Shown in pieces: positions 50,925-59,352 of a stretch of 64,000 bases of DNA. Position numbers and translations under genes: made by a program. The notes below the pieces were generated by a model. It did no database searches. It saw only the letters and a program-made list of their open reading frames with translations, and was not told where the DNA came from. Origin of the DNA: Pseudosporangium ferrugineum (GTDB taxonomy: Bacteria > Actinomycetota > Actinomycetes > Mycobacteriales > Micromonosporaceae). Where the stretch lies: assembly GCF_003002065.1 (NCBI RefSeq), contig NZ_PVZG01000018.1, forward strand, positions 1 through 64,000, read 5' to 3'. Positions within the stretch are counted from its first letter, which is position 1; every line of letters begins with the position of its first letter.

Positions 50925-52142
50925 GTGCCAGCCGCCCTGCCTCAGGTTGTGGAGGTCCATCACCTCGACGCAGAAAACGCCGATGCTCTGTGGCAATGGC
51001 TCCTTCATCGGCAAGGTCTGCACAGCGACCGGCGGTTCACCAGTGCCTCCGCTGTCGCCGCTGCCACACTGGGCCTGCACGCGGCCCGGCTACCGTCACC
51101 CTTCGCCACCGTTCTCGCCCGCGCCACACAGCCCGCGGTGGCGCTGAGCCTGTGGGACGACCGAACGCACCGCGAACTCGTCACTCTGCGGTGCATGCGC
51201 AAGACACTGCACACCATGCCGGTGGCTCTGGCCGGCGCCGCGCACAGTGCCACCCTGCACTACCGGCAACGCGACGCCCTGCGGCAGCTGACGAATGCCG
51301 GCGTCTCCGATCGGCTGGTCACGGCACTGATCGCCCGGATCAAGAGTCTGCTTGCCGAGCGCAGTCATCTCACGCACCGGCAGATCGAGGAACGACTCGC
51401 CCAGGCGGGCACCCCAGTGCCCGCCGCCCGGCTCGCACTGAAACTGGCCTGGGAGTGCGGCGAGCTGACGTACCGCAACCGCAGCGGCGGCTGGAACAGA
51501 GAACACCGAACGTTCGCGCTGACTGCTACCAGCCACCCTGACCTTCACCTCAGCCTCGATCGGGATACCGCCACCACCCGCCTGATCGAGGCCTACTTCG
51601 ACCGCTACGGGCCGGCCTCCCTGCGCGACGCCACTTGGTGGTCCGGGTTGTCACGAACCGCCGTGGTGACAGCCCTGGACCAGGCCGGACGCCCGCTGAC
51701 GGCGGTGTCGACACCGTGGGCGGACTCGACGCTGTACCTCCCCAGGGCCCGATTCGAGGAGTTCACCCGGCAGCGAAACGAGCAGTCACCCGCTCAGGTG
51801 CATTTCCTGGCCCACGAAGACGTCGCCCTCAAGGCCTACGCCGAGACTCGCAAGCGCTATCTCGGCGCCCTCGACGAAGACTCGGCGTTCAACCAGATCG
51901 GCGAGGCATTGCCGGCCATCGTCATCAACGGCCGCGTGACAGGGTCCTGGAGCTGGGACGTTCCCACTCGTGCGGTTCGATGCCGTCTCCATCGCACCCC
52001 AGCCGAGGGGGCAGACCGAACAGCCGTAAGAGCAGCCGCGCGGCAGCTCACGGTCGCCCTGCGCGCAGGTTACGCCGAAATCCGGGCGAATCGGCCAGCT
52101 CCCCACGGTCTGGCGGAACTGTTACCCTCCCCGTCGCCCTGA
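50925..52142 (+). CDS. AlkZ/YcaQ-like winged-helix DNA-binding protein (HTH_42), catalytic motif altered
   Basis: 405 residues. The tandem winged-helix architecture of the AlkZ/AlkX DNA glycosylase family is recognisable: MRKTLHTMPVALAGAAHSAT (the MRGTLH-like motif), ARLALKLAWECGELTYRNRS, YFDRYGPASLRDATWWSGLS, and the C-terminal barrel strand LPAIVINGRVTGSWSW. In AlkZ-type enzymes a Q-x-Q/D dyad follows the first helix (GLQAQ); here the position reads GLHAA (H52, A54). Base-excision activity may thus be lost or different. It could bind lesion-bearing DNA or protect against a DNA-damaging product of the neighbouring enzymes (inference). Confidence 0.78.
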   Translation: MPAALPQVVEVHHLDAENADALWQWLLHRQGLHSDRRFTSASAVAAATLGLHAARLPSPFATVLARATQPAVALSLWDDRTHRELVTLRCMRKTLHTMPVALAGAAHSATLHYRQRDALRQLTNAGVSDRLVTALIARIKSLLAERSHLTHRQIEERLAQAGTPVPAARLALKLAWECGELTYRNRSGGWNREHRTFALTATSHPDLHLSLDRDTATTRLIEAYFDRYGPASLRDATWWSGLSRTAVVTALDQAGRPLTAVSTPWADSTLYLPRARFEEFTRQRNEQSPAQVHFLAHEDVALKAYAETRKRYLGALDEDSAFNQIGEALPAIVINGRVTGSWSWDVPTRAVRCRLHRTPAEGADRTAVRAAARQLTVALRAGYAEIRANRPAPHGLAELLPSPSP

Positions 52143-52165
52143 CGTCTTCCCCGAGGTTGGCCCAC

Positions 52166-52483
52166 ATGATTCCGTTGCCACCCGCGGCGACACTGTCCGA
52201 TATCCAGCGCTACGTCGCCGACATGGAGAAGGAGCGCGGATTCGCCGATCGCGGGGTCATCGCCCAGTGCCTCCTCCTGGGTGAAGAGGTCGGCGAACTC
52301 TTCAAAGCCGTACGCAAATCCGAAGACCTGTCAGTCGGCACCACATCGATCGTCGGCACCGTCGACGAGGAACTCGCCGACATCATGATCTTCGTATGCG
52401 CCGTCGCCAACCGCTACGGCATCGACTTGAACACCGCTCTACGTCGCAAGGAAGAGCACAACGAACAGCGCGAGTGGGCGTGA
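52166..52483 (+). CDS. MazG-like NTP pyrophosphohydrolase (accessory module gene 4)
   Basis: 105 residues, all-alpha NTP-PPase fold. Metal-binding motif: LGEEVGELFKAVRK (E40, E41, E44) and, 25 residues later, EELADIMIF (E69, D72), fitting EExxE-x(n)-ExxD. It should convert a (d)NTP, perhaps non-canonical, to the monophosphate and pyrophosphate. ATG 52166 with GAGG about 10 nt upstream. It follows the AlkZ-like gene by 23 nt on the same strand. With the kinase-like gene it could form opposite arms of a nucleotide pool control. Confidence 0.82.
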   Translation: MIPLPPAATLSDIQRYVADMEKERGFADRGVIAQCLLLGEEVGELFKAVRKSEDLSVGTTSIVGTVDEELADIMIFVCAVANRYGIDLNTALRRKEEHNEQREWA

Positions 52484-52603
52484 CCGCGTCTCCTCGCCGA
52501 TGGACGTAGACCGTTGGCGATGCGCGGCAGGCTGCCTCGGTGGGAAGGCCGCATGGCCGGGCCGGGCCCCCGGTTTCCGTGTCCATGCGGCCTTCCCCCG
52601 GCG

Positions 52604-55600
52604 TCACGCCGGCCGGTACGCCCTGATCACGGTCTGTTCGGCCGTGCTGCCCGCCGCTGAGGTGGCGTGTGCTCTCAGCGAGACGAATGCGGTGCCGGCC
52701 GGGAGTTTCACCGTCGCGGAGCCGCCGGTCACCGGGGCGGTCTTCCACGTCTTCCCGTCGTCGGCCGAGTATTCGACGGCCAGCCGGCGGGTCCTGACCG
52801 GTTCGCCGGTGGCGTCCCGCACGTCGACCGGCAGCTTGCCGGCCTTCGGGACGCCGAAGTGGACGGCGATCACCGGCGGGACGGCCTGGTCCGCGCCGGA
52901 CGGCCGGGACGACCGGAAGGTCAGCTTCGTCGCGGTCCGGGTGGACAAGCCGTCGATGCCGCCCTCGGTGGTCTGCTCCACGCGGTACGTGGCGGCCGCG
53001 TCCGGCAGGCCGTCGGCGCCTGTCGTGAGGCCCTCCGCGTCGTCCAGCAGCGTGTCGTCGCGGAACAGTTTCGTCCGGGCCGTCGTCTTCTCGTAGATCC
53101 CGGCGTGGCCGGCGGCGTCACCGAACGGCGACATCGTCAGGGAGAGGGTGTCCGAAGCCCGGGTGACCCACTGGCTGGCGGGGTTGAACACCTGACCGTA
53201 CGGGGCCTGACCCCAGACCTGGCGGGTTCGCTTCCCGGCCGGGTACGCGCGCGGTCCCTGGAAGAACGACAGGCCGCCGAAGGTTCCGGTGCCGTCGGTG
53301 TCCAGCCCGAGCTGGGAGGACCAGCGGAAACCACCGGCGACGCTGTAGTGGTTGACCCGCCCGGAGCGCAGGTTGCTGCGGGAGGCGCCGAACGATTCGC
53401 CGGCCGGTCCGGTCGGGAAGAGCCACTGACGTGCCGCCGTCCCGGCCGGCCCGTGGATCTCCTGCGTCTCGGTGGCGAACTCGCTCTCGGCGTACTTGCG
53501 GTCGTAGCCGGCGAGCAGCTTCTCCGCCGGCACGCGGTCGGCCACGAAATAGGCGTACGGGCTGCTCTCCGCGTCGCCCGACCGGGTCCATCCGCTGGTC
53601 ACGACGCCGGTGAGGTCGGTGACGCCGGCGCCGGAGCCGAGCATGTCCACGGCCAGGCCCTCGAAGGTCTCCTGGACGACGCCGAGCTCCACCGGTGCGC
53701 CGTCGACCTTCATCTCCAGGCTCAGGTTCACGCCCCGGGCGACGGCCGACTCGCCGGGAACCCGCTGCGCGACGGGCTTGGCGCGCCGCGCGTCGAACGT
53801 CAGGTCCACGTCGCGGTCGACGTCCACCAGCGGGTGGAAGATGACGGCCTGGTCGGCGCCGCGCCCGCTGGGATCCGGGTCGCCGCCGCCGTCGCCGCCC
53901 GAGCTGTCGACGTAGGAGGCCATCGTGAACCGGCCCTTGGGCAGCCGCATGGTGAGCGTGCCGGACGGGTCGTACAGCGTGCTGGGCAGGTCGGTGACCT
54001 CACCCTTCGGGTCGAACACCCGGAACCGGTACTTCTTCGCCGCCTTCCCGGCGGCGTCGATGTGCCGCACGGTGACGGTGTACCGCTCCGGCTCCTTGTC
54101 CACCGCGAGCGGCGTGACCACGGTCCGGTCGCCGGCGGTGGCGGTGAGCCGGCCGGTGTACGTGGTGTTCTCCGCGGTCCTCGGCAGCTTCGCGGTGACG
54201 GTGACCTCCGCGGTCCCGCCGGCCGGTACGTCCAGCCGGCCCGCACCGAGGGTGAACACGTCGGAGCCGGCGAGTGCCAGGGTCAGCTCGACGGCCTGCG
54301 GACCGTCGTTGTGGTAGGTGACCTTCTTCGCGATCGAGGCGTCCTCGTCGTGCGGCCACCGCAGCTGCCCGTACGACACCGACGGCGGCTCGGCGGTCAG
54401 GGTTCCGCTCAGCGCGGCGGCCACGTCGACGCGGCCGGCGCCCTGCTCGAACGGGCCGAGGTCGTCGTTCGGCCGGGCCGTGGCCATGAGGGTGCGCTTC
54501 AACCGGTCGGCCCGCCAGCCGGGGTGGGCCTGGGCGAGCAGCAGCGCCGCGCCGCTGACGTGCGGGGTGGCCATCGACGTGCCCCGCAGCGGGATGTAGC
54601 CGTCCGGGGTGCCCGGCGGCACCTCCCGGTCGGAGCCGGCGGCCTTCGCCGCCACGATGTCGACGCCCGGCGCGGTGATGTCCGGTTTGATCGCCCTGTC
54701 GCCGTTGCGCGGCCCGCGGCTGGAGAAGTCGGCGATCGCGTCCTCCTTGTCGACCGCCCCGACGGTCAGCGCGGCGTCGGCGCTGCCCGGCGAATCGATC
54801 TCGCCGGCGACGGGCCCGTTGTTGCCGGCGGCGACCACGAACAGCGCGCCGGTCTCCGCGGTGAGCCGGTTCACCGACTCCTCGACCGGGTCGAGGCCGG
54901 GCCGGTCGAGCCCGCCGACGCTCATGTTGATCACCCGGGCCTTCTGCTCGACGGCGGCCCACTGCATCGCGGCCAGCAGGGCCGACTCGGGGCAGTTCAC
55001 CTCGCCGCAGGCCATGGCGGACAGCACCGTCGCCTCCGGCGCCACACCCTTGAACTTCCCGCCGGACGCCGCGCCGCTGCCCGCGATCGTCGACGCCACG
55101 TGGGTGCCGTGCACGTCACCGCCGACCGGCGCGTCCGTACCCTCGACGAAGTTGCGCAGCGTGACCCGGCCGGCCAGGTCCGGGTGCGTGGTGTCGGCCG
55201 CGCCGTCGATGACGGCGACGGTCATGCCCTTGCCGGTGAGACCGGCGGCCCACGCGGCCGGCGCGCCGATCTGCGGGACGCTCGCATCGAGCGTCCGCCG
55301 GCGGACGCCGTCCAGCCAGATTTTCTGTACGCCGGGCTCGGCCGTCAGCTCGCTCCAGGTCTTCTGGGTACGCGGCTTCGGCGCGCTCACCGCCGCCCCC
55401 CGGACCACGGGCAGCCTGCGGGTGATCTTCGCCCCGCCGCGATCGATGGCCTCGCGGGCGTCGTCCTCATCCTTGTAACGGACGATCAGCGGCACGGTGC
55501 GACGTTCCGCATCGGTGTAGCCGGCCCGGATCAGCTCGGTCACGTCGAACAGCCGCTCGTCCACCCGGCCGCTCTGAATCAGCCGGGCGGCGTCCGAGGG

Positions 55601-55927
55601 GACCACCCGCAGGTGCCCCCCGACCACCGAGGTGGCGAAGGAGACCTTCGCGCGCCCCGGCCCGGGTTCGATGGACGGGCGGGTCGCGTCCGGACCGGCG
55701 ACGGTCACCCGGTCGCCGGTCACCAGGGTCACCGTCCGAGGTCCGGGGCGCGTGCCGGCAACCGGCACGACGGCCGTGCCGGCGTCGGCGGACCGGTCCG
55801 GCTCCTGCGCCGCATCGGCCTCCGGCCCGGCGAGATACACCTGCCCGAGCACGGCACCGCCGACGGCGAGCGCCGCCACCGCGGCCACGACTCTGCGCCT
55901 GGCCGTTCTGGGTACGTGGTTTGTCAT
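52604..55927 (-). CDS. Secreted S8-family serine protease (subtilase)
   Basis: 1107 residues. A signal peptide of about 40 residues (TARRRVVAAVAALAVGGAVL), a propeptide to about 215, and the catalytic domain about 218-530. The triad is D241 (TVAVIDGAADTTHPDL), H273 (DVHGTHVAS) and S451 (LRGTSMATPHVSG), with oxyanion Asn at 369 (VVAAGNNG). The first motif has DGA where DTG is usual. A long C-terminal region (about 540-1107) of beta-rich, Fn3/PPC-like composition follows. It is probably exported and self-processed. ATG 55927 with AAAGGGG just upstream. Confidence 0.9.
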   Translation of the reverse strand: MTNHVPRTARRRVVAAVAALAVGGAVLGQVYLAGPEADAAQEPDRSADAGTAVVPVAGTRPGPRTVTLVTGDRVTVAGPDATRPSIEPGPGRAKVSFATSVVGGHLRVVPSDAARLIQSGRVDERLFDVTELIRAGYTDAERRTVPLIVRYKDEDDAREAIDRGGAKITRRLPVVRGAAVSAPKPRTQKTWSELTAEPGVQKIWLDGVRRRTLDASVPQIGAPAAWAAGLTGKGMTVAVIDGAADTTHPDLAGRVTLRNFVEGTDAPVGGDVHGTHVASTIAGSGAASGGKFKGVAPEATVLSAMACGEVNCPESALLAAMQWAAVEQKARVINMSVGGLDRPGLDPVEESVNRLTAETGALFVVAAGNNGPVAGEIDSPGSADAALTVGAVDKEDAIADFSSRGPRNGDRAIKPDITAPGVDIVAAKAAGSDREVPPGTPDGYIPLRGTSMATPHVSGAALLLAQAHPGWRADRLKRTLMATARPNDDLGPFEQGAGRVDVAAALSGTLTAEPPSVSYGQLRWPHDEDASIAKKVTYHNDGPQAVELTLALAGSDVFTLGAGRLDVPAGGTAEVTVTAKLPRTAENTTYTGRLTATAGDRTVVTPLAVDKEPERYTVTVRHIDAAGKAAKKYRFRVFDPKGEVTDLPSTLYDPSGTLTMRLPKGRFTMASYVDSSGGDGGGDPDPSGRGADQAVIFHPLVDVDRDVDLTFDARRAKPVAQRVPGESAVARGVNLSLEMKVDGAPVELGVVQETFEGLAVDMLGSGAGVTDLTGVVTSGWTRSGDAESSPYAYFVADRVPAEKLLAGYDRKYAESEFATETQEIHGPAGTAARQWLFPTGPAGESFGASRSNLRSGRVNHYSVAGGFRWSSQLGLDTDGTGTFGGLSFFQGPRAYPAGKRTRQVWGQAPYGQVFNPASQWVTRASDTLSLTMSPFGDAAGHAGIYEKTTARTKLFRDDTLLDDAEGLTTGADGLPDAAATYRVEQTTEGGIDGLSTRTATKLTFRSSRPSGADQAVPPVIAVHFGVPKAGKLPVDVRDATGEPVRTRRLAVEYSADDGKTWKTAPVTGGSATVKLPAGTAFVSLRAHATSAAGSTAEQTVIRAYRPA

Positions 55928-56186
55928 GCCCCTTTGATCATCGGGACGACCTCCGAGGTTGCACGCCCCACCGCCCCGAGCCCACACTCTGCCCGGCCGG
56001 GCAACCCACCAGCCCGGCGGAAGAATGCGGTGACCGGTCTCCGTCGCGCGTGGTCGGTGCCCCGCGGCGCGGCCGGTCCGTGGGGGTTCGGCAGGGCACG
56101 TTCGCCGAGTTGATTCCTGGGGTGGGTGCGAGCCGGTGGCAGCTGAACACGGGGATGTTCGTCGCCGGGGCGCGGCGGCAGGTGGG

Positions 56187-56756
56187 CTAGCCGCTTGAGG
56201 CCGGACGGGGGTGTCCGGCCGGGTCCGGGGCGAAGGAGCGGAGCATGTGTTCCGCGAAGCGGCGTGATGCGGCCGGCGCGCCCGGTCCGGCGACGGCGAT
56301 CACCCCGGCGTTGCCGGCCAGCAGGAGCCACAGGTCGGCCGCGCCGATCCCGGGTCGCAATGCGCCCGCGGCCCTTGCCCGGTCGAGCAGCAGTGACAGC
56401 GCCCGGTCGTAGTCTGCCCGGTCGATGTCGAGGCCCTGGCCGCTGAGCACCGCCGTGGTGTATCCGCGGTCGACCACCTGGGCCGCGCACAATCGCAGGA
56501 TCGTCTCCCGGAAGGCGCGGGCCGGGTCCGGGTCGCGGGCCGCCTCGTGCCAGGACGCGGAGCACTGGGCGTGCCGGTCGGCGTACGTCTGCGCGACCAG
56601 GTCCTTGCGGGTCGGGAAGCGCCGGTAGAGCGTGGCCTTGCCGACGCCGGCGCGCCGCGCTACCCGGGCCATCGGCACGTCCGGACCGGCTTCGGCGATC
56701 AGGTCGCGGGCCGCGGCGATTATCCGGGCCCGGTTCTCCTCGGCGTCGATCCGCAT
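56187..56756 (-). CDS. TetR-family transcriptional regulator
   Basis: 189 residues. HTH: VPMARVARRAGVGKATLYRR followed by FPTRKDLV (about 28-56). The C-terminal helical ligand domain (about 70-185) resembles the common actinobacterial SbtR-like repressors of redox or efflux genes. The only gene remnant divergent from it is the dehydrogenase tail at 56848-56961, so its former target may have been deleted. The 259 bp to the subtilase gene contain no supported gene. Confidence 0.85.
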   Translation of the reverse strand: MRIDAEENRARIIAAARDLIAEAGPDVPMARVARRAGVGKATLYRRFPTRKDLVAQTYADRHAQCSASWHEAARDPDPARAFRETILRLCAAQVVDRGYTTAVLSGQGLDIDRADYDRALSLLLDRARAAGALRPGIGAADLWLLLAGNAGVIAVAGPGAPAASRRFAEHMLRSFAPDPAGHPRPASSG

Positions 56757-56847
56757 GGCGGTCAGCCTATTACTGAGCCGACCGGCGACGGTCCCTTCTC
56801 ATTTGCTGGCCGGCGTGACCGGTCCCGGCGGATCGTGTCGCGCATGA

Positions 56848-56961
56848 TGCAAGCTGCGCCCGGTCGTCGCCGGCCGGTTCCCGCTCGCCGGGGCCGCCGA
56901 CGCCCACACCGCGTTCGAGCGAGGCGGGGCCCTGGGGAAATGGCTGATCGCGATCCGGTGA
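56848..56961 (+). pseudogene. C-terminal remnant of a zinc-binding/quinone oxidoreductase
   Basis: After an in-frame TGA at 56845-56847 the frame encodes about 37 residues, LRPVVAGRFPLAGAADAHTA, then FERGGALGKWLIAIR and a stop. This is the standard last segment of MDR-superfamily oxidoreductases (compare YALADARKAHERAARGHLQG in the intact gene at 20955-21956). No upstream part exists. It lies divergent from the TetR gene, an arrangement like that of the intact TetR/oxidoreductase pair. Confidence 0.55.
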
Positions 56962-56982
56962 TCGGGGTCGCCGGCGGATCGC

Positions 56983-59352
56983 TCAGGCTCCGGCGGGCGG
57001 CTCGGAGAAGGCCGCCGGGGGTGGTTCGGCCGCGGCGGGCGGCGGGGCCCACACGGAAGGCGACGCCGGGGCCTGTTCCGGCGCCGGGTCCGGGGGCGGC
57101 GGTGCGGCGTCCGGCTTCTTCGGGACGCGGTGCCAGCGGAGAGGGCCCGGGTGCAGGGTCCAGCGCAGGCGGCGCCACCAGGATCTGCCGGCGCGGAGCG
57201 CTTCCGCGTACGTGACGGCCTGTTCGCCGGCCCGGTCGGCCTGCTCGCCGGTCGCCGCGCCCGGGGCGAAGGCCACCGTGTTCACCGCCGTGACCAGGTC
57301 GCCGAGCGGGGGCAGCGCGAAGTCCTCCGGCGGGGCCGCCCGGCGCAGCGGCGGTGCCGTCGCCGCGAACGCCGCCGCCTCCGTGGCCGCGAGGTGGTCC
57401 GGCACCGGGCGGCCGGCCAGCCGCAGGGCGTCGGTGAACTCGAGCCACGCCCCGGTGATCCGCTGCGCCGGCGCGCCCGTGGTGAGCCGCCGGCGGCGCA
57501 GGCCCCGGCGCAGCACGACGATCGTCCCCGCGAGCCCGGCCAGGAGCAGGAGCACCGACCCGCCGGCGCCGGACGCGACCAGCACCGTGGACAGGCCGGT
57601 GCGGGACGCTGCCGGGGGAGCGGCCACCGCGGGCGGGGCCGACGCGCTCGGCAGGTCCGTCGCGTCCGGAGGGTCCGAGCTCGGCGGGGCGGTGGACGGC
57701 TTGGGGGTGAAGTCGTCCTCGACCGGGCGGGGCGGCTCGTCGCTCTTGGGCAGCGGGTCGAACGGCACCCAGCCCAGGTCGTCGAAGAGCACCTCCGGCC
57801 AGGCGACGGCGTCACCGCCGGTCACCGGGCCGCCCGCGCGCGGGGCGTCGAAGCCCACGACGACCCGGGACGGCAGGCCGGTGAGCCGGGCGAGCAGCGC
57901 GAACGACGCCGCGAACTGCTCCGAGGTGCCGCGCTGGCCGCCCTGGTCGCGGGGGCCGAACAGGAAGAACGACAGATTCGGGTACGCGTGACCGCTCGGC
58001 GCGTCCGGCACCTCGCGGTAGTGCTCGGCCAGGAACTCCTCGATCGCCGCCGCCCGGTCGTACGCGCCGCCGTTGCCGTCGGCCAGCTGGTCGGCGAGGC
58101 GCTGGATCTGATCGGGGGCACCCGCGCCCACGGTGAGGAACCGCGCCACCGGGTCGCCGCTCGGCGAGTCGGCGCCGGGCAGCAGGTTGTAGTCGGGCTC
58201 CTGGGTGTCGGACGTGACGGTGTAGCGCAGCCCCGCCCGCAGCGGCTCCGGCCGGATGACCGTGCCGGTGGCGGGGTCGTACGCGACCCGGGTGCCCTGG
58301 ACGCCGGTCGGGGTGGGCACCACGGGCAGCAGCCGCCCGGCCAGCTCGCCGACGGTGATCTCCTGGGTCACCCGGGCGACCGGCACGTCGGGCAGCAGCG
58401 CCGGCGCCGGCAGCACCCGGCCGGCGTTGCGGTACGTCGCACCCACCCGCCACGTGATGCCGTCGTAGTCGGGCAGCACCGCCAGCCGCAGCCGTACCTT
58501 GCCCCGGCCCGGCGCGCTGGGTCCCACCTCGAGCAGCCGCTGCTCCGGCGTGAGCGCCCAGCCGGAGATCCGGTTCAGCGGGCTCTCGTCGAGGCTGTCC
58601 ACCTGTGGCGGTGCGACGTACCGGCGGGGGTCGACCGGGGTGGCCGACACCTGGGCGCCGATCCACGGGCCGACCGCCGCGATCAGGGCCACGAGGATCG
58701 CCAGTCCGGCCGCGGAACCGGCGAGCGCGCGCCCCCGCACCGCCGTCCGCGTCTCCGGTGGCACGTCCCTGAGGGCGGGACCGCCGGGCGTCCGTACGCT
58801 CACCGCCAGGCCGGCGATCACCGCGCCGGCGAAGGCGAGCGTCGCCCAGCCCGCGCTGTCCGCGTTCGGCCCGACGACGTAGAGGGCGCCGCCGTACAGG
58901 GCCGTCGCGGGCAGGCAGCCGAGCAGCACCCGGCCGGCGCGCACGGCCACCTCGGTGCCGGCGAGTCCGGCGAGCCAGGCCGCGACCACCGGCACGACCA
59001 CGGTGTCCGGCGTGGACTCGACCGGGATCATGGCGGTGAGCAGCCGGGGGATGCCGTTGGTGAGCGCGTCGGCGACGATCTGGCCGAGCGGTTCGGTGGC
59101 CCCGGCCCGGTCGGCCGCGATCCGCAGCGCCGCGGTCGTGTACCCGGCGAGCAGCAGGACGGAGATCGGCGCGACCGTCCACGACGGCAGCCGCCGGGCG
59201 GCGAGGCCTGCCCCGACCGATCCCAGCGCCGCGCCGGCCACCAGTCGCAGGAGCAGGTCGTCGGCGTAGATGCGGCCGAGCACGACCCCGGAGAGGGCGA
59301 TCAGGACCATCAGGACCACGGGTACGACCGCCGCCCGCAGGCGCCTCACCAT
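56983..59352 (-). CDS. TgpA-like membrane protein with transglutaminase-like domain (catalytic residues lost)
   Basis: 789 residues. About six N-terminal helices (1-250, DUF3488 region), an extracytoplasmic transglutaminase-like domain about 420-545, a Pro/Ser-rich linker, a late helix near 600 and a cytoplasmic C-terminal tail rich in Pro/Ala. In the domain, GTSEQFAASFALLARLTGLP has Ser where the catalytic Cys should be, and DAVAWPEVLFDDLGWVPFDP lacks the expected His before AW. It is therefore probably a non-catalytic binding domain. ATG 59352 overlaps the DUF58 stop. Third in the MoxR-DUF58-TgpA operon. Confidence 0.82.
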   Translation of the reverse strand: MVRRLRAAVVPVVLMVLIALSGVVLGRIYADDLLLRLVAGAALGSVGAGLAARRLPSWTVAPISVLLLAGYTTAALRIAADRAGATEPLGQIVADALTNGIPRLLTAMIPVESTPDTVVVPVVAAWLAGLAGTEVAVRAGRVLLGCLPATALYGGALYVVGPNADSAGWATLAFAGAVIAGLAVSVRTPGGPALRDVPPETRTAVRGRALAGSAAGLAILVALIAAVGPWIGAQVSATPVDPRRYVAPPQVDSLDESPLNRISGWALTPEQRLLEVGPSAPGRGKVRLRLAVLPDYDGITWRVGATYRNAGRVLPAPALLPDVPVARVTQEITVGELAGRLLPVVPTPTGVQGTRVAYDPATGTVIRPEPLRAGLRYTVTSDTQEPDYNLLPGADSPSGDPVARFLTVGAGAPDQIQRLADQLADGNGGAYDRAAAIEEFLAEHYREVPDAPSGHAYPNLSFFLFGPRDQGGQRGTSEQFAASFALLARLTGLPSRVVVGFDAPRAGGPVTGGDAVAWPEVLFDDLGWVPFDPLPKSDEPPRPVEDDFTPKPSTAPPSSDPPDATDLPSASAPPAVAAPPAASRTGLSTVLVASGAGGSVLLLLAGLAGTIVVLRRGLRRRRLTTGAPAQRITGAWLEFTDALRLAGRPVPDHLAATEAAAFAATAPPLRRAAPPEDFALPPLGDLVTAVNTVAFAPGAATGEQADRAGEQAVTYAEALRAGRSWWRRLRWTLHPGPLRWHRVPKKPDAAPPPPDPAPEQAPASPSVWAPPPAAAEPPPAAFSEPPAGA

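Noticed and set aside
55921..56190. Open frame ending in LIPGVGASRWQLNTGMFVAG
   Set aside because: Coding-like only in the last 35 residues, with no supported start or recognised family. It is left unannotated as a possible remnant.
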